Origin: Clostridia bacterium
GTDB taxonomy: Bacteria; Bacillota_A; Clostridia; Oscillospirales; Acutalibacteraceae
Assembly: GCA_024699005.1 (NCBI GenBank)
Contig: JAILQN010000314.1
Location: 1 to 5,317 of the forward strand
Direction of reading: 5' to 3'
Length of the DNA: 5,317 bases
The translations under genes were made by a program, and so were the position numbers. Shown here piece after piece: positions 1 through 5,215 of the stretch; position 1 is the stretch's first letter, and every line of letters begins with the position of its first letter. The notes under the pieces are model-generated. The model was not told the DNA's origin and searched no databases. It was given only the letters and a program-made list of their open reading frames with translations.

Positions 1-34
1 GGCTAGCGTTCTAAACCAACTGAACTACCGGGCC
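1..34 (-). tRNA. tRNA-Asp (probable), 5' half, truncated by the window edge
   Basis: Read on the minus strand this begins GGCCCGG (acceptor 5' strand), then TA, a D-stem GTTC paired with GAAC around an AGTTGGTTTA loop, then G26 and the first anticodon-stem strand CTAGC followed by C32. The anticodon itself lies outside the window. From memory of the family, this acceptor, D-arm and CTAGCC combination is typical of bacterial tRNA-Asp(GUC), so the identity is inferred. It lies four bases downstream of tRNA-Val in the same direction, so the two are probably processed from one transcript. Confidence 0.75.
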
Positions 35-38
35 AAAT

Positions 39-114
39 TGGTGGGAACAACAGGGCTCGAACCTGTGACCCCATGCTTGTAAGGCATGTGCTCTCCCAGC
101 TGAGCTATACTCCC
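39..114 (-). tRNA. tRNA-Val (anticodon UAC)
   Basis: The minus strand folds as a complete 76-nt cloverleaf. Acceptor GGGAGTA pairs with TGTTCCC (with G-U pairs), followed by discriminator A and an encoded CCA. The D-arm carries AGCTCAGCTGGGAGAGC. The anticodon stem is CATGC/GCATG around loop CTTACAA, giving anticodon TAC, which reads valine codons GUA/GUG and by wobble others. The T-arm is ACAGG/CCTGT around TTCGAGC. It is the first gene of a minus-strand tRNA cluster and has a strong promoter at 136-164. Confidence 0.97.
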
Positions 115-135
115 ATGACCCTTGCGGCGTGCTCT

Positions 136-164
136 ACTATAGCAAAACAAATAGTGTTTGTCAA
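136..164 (-). promoter_or_regulatory. Sigma-A promoter of the tRNA-Val/tRNA-Asp operon
   Basis: On the minus strand a perfect -35 box TTGACA (159-164) is separated by exactly 17 bases from TATAGT (136-141). Transcription should start near 129, leaving a leader of about 15 bases before the tRNA-Val 5' end at 114. The A/T tract immediately upstream (about 165-197) could act as an UP element, as expected for a strongly expressed tRNA operon. Confidence 0.88.
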
Positions 165-201
165 GCATTTTTTTGATTTTTTTAAAAAAATTTTTTCACT
201 G

Positions 202-230
202 TTGAATCCCCCCGAAAAATGGGTTATCAT
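202..230 (+). promoter_or_regulatory. Candidate sigma-A promoter for the 237-908 gene, divergent from the tRNA promoter
   Basis: TTGAAT (202-207) and TATCAT (225-230) are 17 bases apart. Each differs from consensus by two bases or fewer. Transcription would start about seven bases after the -10, close to 237, the probable start codon, so the mRNA could be leaderless or nearly so. The A/T tract at about 165-197 lies just upstream of this -35 and of the opposing tRNA -35, so both promoters could share it. This is inferred from spacing and motif match only. Confidence 0.5.
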
Positions 231-236
231 AAGGAT

Positions 237-908
237 ATGAAAAAACTTTCACCCATCAATTTTTCAGATATCATCGCATATCCGGCGGGGCTTATAGTCA
301 TCCGCGAGCTGCCCGCAGCCGGGGGGATAGAGCGCAGGGTCATCCTCTCTTACGACACGCTGTCCGATTCCGTAACGCCGGTCCCGGAGCAGGTTTACCT
401 GTCGAACAAATTCGGCGAGACGGCGGATAATATCGCCGCTTTTCTGGATGATCCGACCCAGTGCGAGTCCGCTCTCCTGCCGGACGGCAAAGTATTCGTG
501 ATGTTCCCCACCGGAGAATGCGCGATGTTCGGCGACGGCGGCGCCCTTATATCCTCCGGCGCACTTCTGTACAGAGACACACCTGTCTCCTCCTGCTGTT
601 TTGACGGCAAATTCATCTGGACCTGCGCGCCGGAACAGAATGTGATCCTCGCCTACAGGACCGCTCCGATCAGGCTCGCAATGCGTTTCGGTTCTGTCGG
701 CGGCGCTGATCTTCGTACACCAGTCACCGTCAGGCATTACGACGGTCATCTGTTCGTTTGCTGCGAGAAGTCGCACAGGATAATAAAGGTCAACACTTCT
801 GATCTGACGGCTGACGTTTACAAGGCATTCCGCGAACCCGTCTATAATTATCTTCGGGTGGACGACGCCGAATTTGTTGTGCTTAAATCCGGACTATACA
901 GATTATAA
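237..908 (+). CDS. Uncharacterised protein with beta-propeller-like repeats (223 aa)
   Basis: I do not recognise a named family. The frame is open to a TAA at 906-908. There is no signal peptide or membrane segment, so it is probably cytoplasmic. Similar units recur every 40-46 residues, each a DG or DD turn followed by a hydrophobic strand and then a second strand: LLPDGKVFVMF, CCFDGKFIWTC, RHYDGHLFVCC and LRVDDAEFVVL. An N-terminal half-unit (AYPAGLIVIREL) may complete it. This resembles a small beta-propeller (NHL/WD-like), which is inference from pattern only. The start is uncertain. ATG 237 (MKKLSPINF) has AAGGA just one base upstream, too close for a normal Shine-Dalgarno. ATG 219 would add six residues but has no ribosome binding site and lies inside the predicted promoter. 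I prefer 237. It is flanked by a tRNA operon and thrS but shares no operon with either. Confidence 0.75.
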   Translation: MKKLSPINFSDIIAYPAGLIVIRELPAAGGIERRVILSYDTLSDSVTPVPEQVYLSNKFGETADNIAAFLDDPTQCESALLPDGKVFVMFPTGECAMFGDGGALISSGALLYRDTPVSSCCFDGKFIWTCAPEQNVILAYRTAPIRLAMRFGSVGGADLRTPVTVRHYDGHLFVCCEKSHRIIKVNTSDLTADVYKAFREPVYNYLRVDDAEFVVLKSGLYRL

Positions 909-923
909 AATTCCGGAAAACGG

Positions 924-951
924 TTGACAAAACAAAAAAGCGTACTATAAT
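924..951 (+). promoter_or_regulatory. Sigma-A promoter of the thrS T-box transcript
   Basis: Perfect TTGACA (924-929) and perfect TATAAT (946-951) are separated by 16 bases, in an A-rich stretch. The expected start is near 958, at the 5' end of the T-box leader. It lies 15 bases after the preceding stop codon with no terminator between, so some read-through from upstream is possible. Confidence 0.92.
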
Positions 952-957
952 GTATCT

Positions 958-1248
958 AAATCGTTGAGGGAGAAGGCCCGACGGTAAACGTCCTTCAGAG
1001 AGCCGCGTCATTGGCTGAATAGCGTCGAACACAGATTCGGATCTATTAAGCCTGGGCTGTGAACGCGGCGGATGAGCTGTCAGGTGCTACCGCTTCCGAG
1101 AGCCGTCGAAAACCCGGTCCGGGATTAAGGCGGACGTTCGCCGCGTTAAGGCACATGAGGGCAGGCGCGTTTTCCGCGTCTGAATTCGGGTGGAACCGTG
1201 GAGCAGAATGCTTCATCCCGTTTGTCGGGATGGAGCGTCTTTTTTTTG
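958..1248 (+). promoter_or_regulatory. T-box leader, threonine-specific (specifier ACA), controlling thrS
   Basis: This is a complete transcriptional T-box. Stem I can be traced: GACG 980-983 pairs with CGTC 1023-1026, TTC 994-996 with GAA 1017-1019, the AG bulge is AGAG 997-1000, and AGCC 1001-1004 pairs with GGCT 1013-1016 beneath the distal loop. GAAC at 1027-1030 precedes the specifier ACA (1031-1033), a threonine codon read by tRNA-Thr(UGU). Stem III is an 8-bp hairpin at 1162-1182. The T-box motif GGGTGGAACCGTG lies at 1188-1200. The antiterminator forms from CGGG 1187-1190 with CCCG 1217-1220 and GTGGAG 1198-1203 with CTTCAT 1211-1216, leaving the 7-base bulge TGGAACC. UGGA in that bulge predicts a tRNA discriminator U. 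Uncharged tRNA-Thr bound here should prevent formation of the terminator at 1210-1247. Stem II details are not resolved by eye. Confidence 0.95.
1210..1247 (+). terminator. Rho-independent terminator of the T-box leader
   Basis: GCTTCATCCCG (1210-1220) pairs with CGGGATGGAGC (1226-1236), 11 bp with one G-U pair, around a TTTGT loop, followed by eight Ts (1240-1247). Its 5' arm overlaps the antiterminator strand (1211-1220), so only one of the two structures can form. This is the regulatory switch for thrS. Confidence 0.95.
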
Positions 1249-1288
1249 TACCGTCCCGAAGAATAACACTCGGAAAGGAAGGATCATT

Positions 1289-3238
1289 ATGATCAAAGTA
1301 ACACTCAAAGACGGAGTCGTAAGGGAATACGACGAAGGCGTATCCGCTCAGGACGTAGCGAAATCGCTCGGCGCGGGTCTCTATAAGATCGCCTGCCTTG
1401 CCAAAGTAGACGGCGTGACCAAAGATCTGCGCACTCCGCTCACGAAAGACTGCGAGCTGGAGATCCTCGACTTCTCGGACGACGAAGGCAAACGCGCGTT
1501 CAATCACACGGCGTCGCACATCCTTGCTCAGGCGGTCAAAAGGCTGTATCCCGAAGCGAAGCTCGCAATAGGCCCCGCCATCGACGACGGTTTCTATTAT
1601 GATTTCGACGTGGACGTTCCCTTCACCGCCGAGACCCTGGAGAAGATCGAGGGAGAAATGAAGAAGATCGTCAAAGAGGCGCTGCCGCTGGAGAGATTCG
1701 AGCTTTCGCCGGACGAGGCGATCGCCCTTATGGAATCGAAAGACGAGCCCTACAAGGTCGAACTCATCAAAGAGCACGCCGACAAGGGCGAACCCATTTC
1801 CTTCTTCAGGCAGGGAGAATTCACCGAACTCTGCGCCGGTCCCCACATCCCCGATACGGGCAGGGTCAAAGCGTTCAGGCTGACCTCCGCAACGGGCGCA
1901 TACTGGCGCGGCGATGAGCACAACAAAATGCTTCAGCGCATTTACGGCACGGCGTTCCCCAAGGCAAGCGAGATGGAAGCTCACCTTGCAGCCCTGGAGG
2001 AGGCAAGAAAACGCGACCACAACAAACTGGGCCGCGAGCTGGGCTACTTCACCACGGTCGATTATATCGGCCAGGGTCTGCCCATCCTTCTGCCCAAAGG
2101 CGCCAGGGTCATCCAGCTGCTGCAGCGTTTCGTGGAAGACGAGGAGCAGCGCCGCGGCTGGCAGCTCACAAAGACTCCCTTCATGGCAAAGAGCGACCTT
2201 TACAAAAAGAGCGGTCACTGGTACCACTACCGCGACAATATGTTCATCCTGGGCGACCCGGAGAAGGCCGAGGAGGAAGAAGTCTTCGCCCTGCGCCCGA
2301 TGACCTGCCCTTTCCAGTACCAGGCCTATCTGGCCCAGCCCCGCTCCTACAAGGATCTGCCCTTAAGATATAACGAGACCTCTACCCTGTTCAGGAACGA
2401 GGCTTCCGGCGAGATGCACGGTCTTATCCGCGTCAGGCAGTTCACGATCTCCGAGGGGCACCTTATGTGCCGCCCGGACCAGCTTGAGGACGAGTTCCGC
2501 CGCTGCCTGGATCTTGCGATATTCATGCTCAAAACAGTCGGTCTTTACGACGACGTATCCTACCGCTTCTCCCAGTGGGATCCGGACAAAAAAAAGGATT
2601 ACAGCGGCACCGAGGAGCAGTGGAACGATGCGCAGGATTCCATGAAGAGGATCCTGGACGACATCGGTCTCTCCTATAAGATAGGCGTAGGCGAAGCCGC
2701 GTTCTACGGCCCGAAGCTCGATATCCAGATCAAAAACGTATTCGGCAAAGAGGATACTCTGATCACGATCCAGATAGACCAGATCCTTGCCGAAAACTAC
2801 GGTATGGAATACGTGGATTCCGACGGCTCGAAGAAACGTCCGTACATCATCCACAGGACTTCCATCGGCTGCTACGAGCGCACGCTCGCCCTTATGATAG
2901 AGAAATTTGCCGGCGCAATGCCCCTGTGGCTCGCTCCCGAGCAGGTCAGGCTCCTGCCCATCGCGGACAGGCATCTCGACTACGCGAATTCCGTCAAAGA
3001 GAAGCTGGAGGCCCTCGGCATGCGCGTATCCGTCGACGGCAGAAGCGAAAAGACCGGCTGGAAGATAAGGGCCGCTCAGGTGGAGAAGATCCCCTATATG
3101 CTCGTTGTCGGCGACAAGGAGCAGGAGGACGGCGTGGTGTCCGTCAGGCAGCGCGGAGCCGGAGACAAGGGAGTTATGGGAGTTGACGAATTCATCGCAG
3201 AATGCCTGAAGGATATTGCGGCTAAAACAATCTGGTAA
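1289..3238 (+). CDS. thrS: Threonyl-tRNA synthetase (649 aa)
   Basis: A class II aminoacyl-tRNA synthetase that charges tRNA-Thr with threonine in the cytoplasm. Domains in order: TGS domain (about 1-62); editing domain with HTASH (H73, H77) and LCAGPH (C182, H186), which removes misacylated serine; catalytic core (about 245-545) with zinc ligands C340 (MTCP), H391 (EGHLMC) and H522 (IIHR), motif 2 FRNE (R369) and motif 3 ER (R531); and an HGTP anticodon-binding domain (about 548-649). The length is full for the family, and the core wording (RPMTCPFQYQAY, RQFTISEGHL) matches the clostridial subtype. ATG 1289 is chosen because AAGGAAGGA (1275-1283) lies five bases upstream. The longer frame from GTG 1190 would start inside the T-box motif and is not credible. 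Expression should be set by the T-box leader and rise when charged tRNA-Thr is scarce. Confidence 0.98.
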   Translation: MIKVTLKDGVVREYDEGVSAQDVAKSLGAGLYKIACLAKVDGVTKDLRTPLTKDCELEILDFSDDEGKRAFNHTASHILAQAVKRLYPEAKLAIGPAIDDGFYYDFDVDVPFTAETLEKIEGEMKKIVKEALPLERFELSPDEAIALMESKDEPYKVELIKEHADKGEPISFFRQGEFTELCAGPHIPDTGRVKAFRLTSATGAYWRGDEHNKMLQRIYGTAFPKASEMEAHLAALEEARKRDHNKLGRELGYFTTVDYIGQGLPILLPKGARVIQLLQRFVEDEEQRRGWQLTKTPFMAKSDLYKKSGHWYHYRDNMFILGDPEKAEEEEVFALRPMTCPFQYQAYLAQPRSYKDLPLRYNETSTLFRNEASGEMHGLIRVRQFTISEGHLMCRPDQLEDEFRRCLDLAIFMLKTVGLYDDVSYRFSQWDPDKKKDYSGTEEQWNDAQDSMKRILDDIGLSYKIGVGEAAFYGPKLDIQIKNVFGKEDTLITIQIDQILAENYGMEYVDSDGSKKRPYIIHRTSIGCYERTLALMIEKFAGAMPLWLAPEQVRLLPIADRHLDYANSVKEKLEALGMRVSVDGRSEKTGWKIRAAQVEKIPYMLVVGDKEQEDGVVSVRQRGAGDKGVMGVDEFIAECLKDIAAKTIW

Positions 3239-3242
3239 TTTA

Positions 3243-3344
3243 AAGCGAACAGCAAACAGGCTTGATATTCAGCGGAAATTGTTCACCGCAAGCCTCCGTT
3301 GAAAAGCAATCAGCTTCAGCTCAGAAACTGTTCGCTGTTCGCTT
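3243..3344. repeat. Large imperfect palindrome downstream of thrS, able to form a three-way junction
   Basis: A 17-base left arm (3243-3259) is complementary to the right arm (3328-3344) at 16 positions. Each arm is two tandem heptamers: GCGAACA then GCAAACA on the left, and CTGTTCG twice on the right. Inside are two smaller hairpins: GCTTG 3260-3264 with CAAGC 3289-3293 (further CGG/CCG pairing inside), and GTTGAA 3298-3303 with TTCAGC 3315-3320. No T-run follows the right arm, so it is not a standard terminator. It could be a 3'-end stabilising RNA structure of thrS or a small interspersed repeat. It fills most of the gap before the next gene, where I see no convincing promoter. Confidence 0.7.
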
Positions 3345-3368
3345 ACTAACCGAATAAGGAGAACAAAT

Positions 3369-4532
3369 ATGGACAAAAAACTAAGACTCGGCGTTGTGGG
3401 CGTGGGTAATATGGGCTCCTCTCACATCAACATGTACGTCGACGGCAGTCTTCCCGAGGTGGAAGTCACCGCCGCATGCGACGTCAAGCAGGACAGACTT
3501 GACTGGGCGAAGGAACGCGTCCCGGGAATCGCGACGTTCCTGAACTATTCCGATATGCTCGACAGCGGGCTTGTCGACGCGGTCATTGTGGCGACTCCCC
3601 ACTACTTCCATCCGCCGATGGTGAAAGAGGCTCTCGGCAAAGGCATCCACGCCCTGTCCGAAAAGCCTGCCGGCGTCTATACAAAGGACGTGCGCGAACT
3701 GATCGAATACTCAAAGACCGTGGACGCGACTTACGCCATCATGTTCAACCAGCGCACGAACTGCGTTTACCGCAAGGCCAAGGAGCTTGTGGCAAGCGGC
3801 AAATACGGCGAGATCCGCAGGGTCAACTGGATAATCACCGACTGGTTCCGCTCCCAGAGCTATTACGATTCCGGCGGATGGCGCGCCACATGGGCAGGCG
3901 AAGGCGGCGGCGTTCTTATGAACCAGTGCCCCCATCAGCTGGATCTGTGGCAGTGGATCTGCGGAATGCCCTCAAAGGTAAGAGCCTTCTGCCGCTGCGG
4001 CAAATGGCACGATATAGAGGTGGAAGACGACGTGACCATCTACTGCGAGTATCCGAACGGCGCTTCCGGCGTGTTCATCACCAGCACGGGCGACGCCCCC
4101 GGCTCCAACAGACTGGAGATCACCCTTGACAAGGGCAAGCTTGTTATCGAGGACGGCAGCTCCATCCGCATGTTTGAAAACGAAGTGCTCACCTCCGAAT
4201 TCACATACACCCACAAGGACGGTTTCGGCCGTCCGAACGGCGAATGGCACGATATAGAGACCGACGGGCAGAATCCCCAGCACGTTGGCGTCACCAACGC
4301 CTTCGCCGCCCACATCCTGCACGGCGCTCCCCTTATCGCCGACGGCGCGGAGGGCATCAACGGCCTGACTATCGCCAACGCAGCGTTCCTGTCCTCCTGG
4401 CTCGATTCCTGGATCGAACTGCCGATAGACGAGGATCTGTACCTCGCGGAACTCAATAAGCGCCGTGCCACTTCAAGAGCGAAGACGAACGTTACCGAAC
4501 AGGTGCAGGGAGATATGTCGGGGACGTATTGA
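3369..4532 (+). CDS. Gfo/Idh/MocA-family NAD(P)-dependent oxidoreductase (387 aa)
   Basis: The N-terminal Rossmann domain (about 5-125) carries the dinucleotide motif GVGNMG (G11, G13, G16) and the family EKP motif (E98-K99-P100), whose lysine is the usual catalytic/nicotinamide-contacting residue. The C-terminal substrate domain has GGGVLMNQCPHQLDLWQW (179-196), where H189 matches the conserved active-site histidine and D192 the nearby aspartate, and IEVEDDV further on. Members oxidise or reduce sugars, inositols or sugar acids; the substrate cannot be read from sequence. The length is normal and there is no signal peptide, so it is cytoplasmic. AAGGAG (3356-3361) lies seven bases before ATG 3369. 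It stands alone: no transporter, kinase or isomerase is visible beside it, and 130 bases separate it from thrS. Whether it has its own promoter or is read through from thrS is unclear. Confidence 0.93.
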   Translation: MDKKLRLGVVGVGNMGSSHINMYVDGSLPEVEVTAACDVKQDRLDWAKERVPGIATFLNYSDMLDSGLVDAVIVATPHYFHPPMVKEALGKGIHALSEKPAGVYTKDVRELIEYSKTVDATYAIMFNQRTNCVYRKAKELVASGKYGEIRRVNWIITDWFRSQSYYDSGGWRATWAGEGGGVLMNQCPHQLDLWQWICGMPSKVRAFCRCGKWHDIEVEDDVTIYCEYPNGASGVFITSTGDAPGSNRLEITLDKGKLVIEDGSSIRMFENEVLTSEFTYTHKDGFGRPNGEWHDIETDGQNPQHVGVTNAFAAHILHGAPLIADGAEGINGLTIANAAFLSSWLDSWIELPIDEDLYLAELNKRRATSRAKTNVTEQVQGDMSGTY

Positions 4533-4586
4533 GTTTTGCGTAACAGGTGCGCTTGCGCGCATAGTACATCAGGACAATGCAACTAC

Positions 4587-4615
4587 GGCGCGTCAGCACC
4601 GCCTGCTACATTTTT
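4587..4615 (+). terminator. Weak terminator candidate after the oxidoreductase gene
   Basis: GGCG (4587-4590) can pair with CGCC (4600-4603), and five Ts follow at 4611-4615. The stem is only about four clean base pairs and seven bases separate it from the T-run, so termination here is doubtful. It is the nearest terminator-like candidate to the stop codon at 4530-4532. Confidence 0.22.
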
Positions 4616-4637
4616 GATCAGTTTGGAATGACTTAAC

Positions 4638-4718
4638 CATCCGGAGGAGGTGCAAGCCTCCCCCGGATGATTTATCTGTATATAATATAATGTCAGACCT
4701 TCAGCGAACCGGTTTTTT
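4638..4718. repeat. Hairpin module B, copy 1 (CATCCGG...CCGGATG then T6)
   Basis: CATCCGG (4638-4644) pairs with CCGGATG (4663-4669). Beyond an A/C mismatch the stem continues as GGAGG (4646-4650) with CCTCC (4657-4661), closing a TGCAAG loop. It is followed by ATTTATCTG, an AT-rich spacer, GCGAACCGG and six Ts (4713-4718). The right arm and tail (CCGGATGATTTATCTG) recur at 5238-5255 with a two-base insertion, and the GAAC-G-T6 end recurs at 5275-5285. The hairpin is strong, but no T-run follows it directly. Confidence 0.75.
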
Positions 4719-4736
4719 GAATTACTCGAATTACTC
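4719..4736 (+). repeat. Two tandem copies of the 9-mer GAATTACTC
   Basis: GAATTACTC occurs twice head to tail (4719-4727 and 4728-4736), followed by GAA, the start of a third unit. It sits inside the tail of hairpin module B copy 1. The corresponding tail of copy 2 (5286-5296, CTGAAATTGC) shows no duplication, so this looks like a local slippage event. Confidence 0.8.
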
Positions 4737-4768
4737 GAAAAGAAAGGATCTTCACGTTTCCGTGTAAT

Positions 4769-4799
4769 GTGTCCATCGAAATGCGATGATTGCTGATAA
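4769..4799. repeat. Hairpin module A, copy 1 (GTGTCCATCG...CGATGATT...GATAA)
   Basis: GTGTCCATCG is followed by AAATG and CGATGATTGCTGATAA. CATCG (4774-4778) pairs with CGATG (4784-4788). It aligns along its whole length with 5175-5206, differing by one indel in the loop and a few substitutions. It begins four bases after a TTTCCGTG (4757-4764) that also ends module B copy 2. Confidence 0.75.
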
Positions 4800-4848
4800 G
4801 ATGAGATACTGATTGCATATAGGTTTATGATTACCTTTATACTCCCCC

Positions 4849-4881
4849 TGGCGCAAGCGCCACCCCCCTCATGGAGTGGGG
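4849..4881. repeat. Pair of adjacent GC-rich hairpins
   Basis: TGGCGC and GCGCCA abut around AA (4849-4862). Immediately after, CCCC-CTC (4864-4870) pairs with GAG-GGGG (4874-4881) around ATG with one bulged T. They directly precede the GCTCCCTC palindrome, with a short CTTGAAAAAG link, and may be part of the same composite element. Confidence 0.6.
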
Positions 4882-4891
4882 CTTGAAAAAG

Positions 4892-4966
4892 GCTCCCTCC
4901 TCCTTGAGGTCGGGCTGCGCCCACGCCCAATTAGCGCGGGCTGTCGGCGAAGCCGACTGAGGGAGC
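4892..4966. repeat. Palindromic element bounded by GCTCCCTC / GAGGGAGC
   Basis: Perfect 8-base inverted ends (4892-4899 and 4959-4966) enclose three further hairpins: CCTC-CTT-GAGG, GCCC/GGGC around AATTAGCGC, and a perfect GTCGGC-GAA-GCCGAC (4943-4957). From general familiarity, 'GGGAGCTGTCGGCGAAGCCG'-like palindromes are frequent between genes in Ruminococcaceae-type gut Clostridia. That resemblance is recollection, not a search result. No coding content. Confidence 0.7.
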
Positions 4967-4978
4967 TCATTCTTAGCT

Positions 4979-5141
4979 ATCCCGCAATTATCTGCGAAGA
5001 AGCCATTTTCTGTTTTACACGCAATCCGTGAAGAGGAAAAAAAGTAGCAGCCGGACTGCAAGGGGTGTTTACTCCAACGGAGGCTTAACCCGACAGCCGG
5101 CTGCCATTGATAATGTGGTTCTTCACGGAAAATTGTGGGAT
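4979..5141. repeat. 22-base imperfect inverted repeat enclosing a nested rod
   Basis: The sequence at 4979-5000 (ATCCCGCAATT...GCGAAGA) matches the reverse complement of 5120-5141 at 18 of 22 positions. Two of the four differences would be G-U pairs in RNA. It encloses the rod-like structure at 5026-5128, though the right arm overlaps the outermost arm of that rod. The right arm can alternatively pair with 5300-5317. Confidence 0.68.
5026..5128. repeat. Nested inverted repeats forming a rod-like structure
   Basis: From outside in: CCGTGAAGA (5026-5034) with TCTTCACGG (5120-5128); after an A-rich internal loop, GCAGCCGG-A-CTG with CAG-CCGGCTGC (11 bp with one bulged A, about 5047-5058 and 5093-5103); then GGGT with ACCC; and finally CTCC-AAC-GGAG as the tip. 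Four ordered helices are unlikely by chance and suggest selection for RNA structure or a palindromic element. No T-run follows. Confidence 0.68.
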
Positions 5142-5174
5142 TGTAACATCGTCAAAAAATTCAACACAGGTCAA

Positions 5175-5206
5175 GTGTCCATCGCTGATGCGATGATTAC
5201 CGATAA
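5175..5206. repeat. Hairpin module A, copy 2
   Basis: GTGTCCATCG is followed by CTGATG and CGATGATTACCGATAA. CATCGC (5180-5185) pairs with GCGATG (5190-5195) around TGAT. It is one base longer than copy 1 (4769-4799), and the extra C extends the stem to six pairs. It sits 10 bases before module B copy 2, whereas copy 1 follows module B copy 1. Confidence 0.75.
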
Positions 5207-5215
5207 AGAGACGAA

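Noticed and set aside
1190..1288. N-terminal extension of thrS from GTG 1190 (33 extra residues)
   Set aside because: It would begin inside the conserved T-box motif and run through the terminator. ATG 1289 has a strong ribosome binding site, and its numbering places the editing residues at the same positions as in E. coli ThrS (73, 77, 182, 186).
1046..2227. Long minus-strand open frame (393 aa) overlapping the T-box leader and thrS
   Set aside because: It lies opposite the clearly genuine thrS and its leader, has no ribosome binding site or recognisable domain, and its length follows from thrS codon bias.
3243..3344. Rho-independent terminator for thrS
   Set aside because: The stem is long, but the sequence after it is ACTAACC with no T-run, and internal hairpins interrupt it.
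4549..4558. GCGC-TT-GCGC hairpin as terminator of the oxidoreductase gene
   Set aside because: The loop is too small, the stem is only four pairs, and no T-run follows.
4681..4691. Overlapping TATAAT boxes suggesting a promoter
   Set aside because: No -35-like hexamer lies 16-18 bases upstream; those positions fall in the GC-rich hairpin arm. There is also no gene downstream.
4583..4930. Minus-strand open frame (115 aa) in the repeat region
   Set aside because: Low-complexity composition (GGG runs, NSSNSKN), no ribosome binding site or domain, and it simply translates the palindromic repeats.
4837..5061. Minus-strand open frame (74 aa) across the palindromes
   Set aside because: It overlaps repeats and another spurious frame and has no protein-like features.
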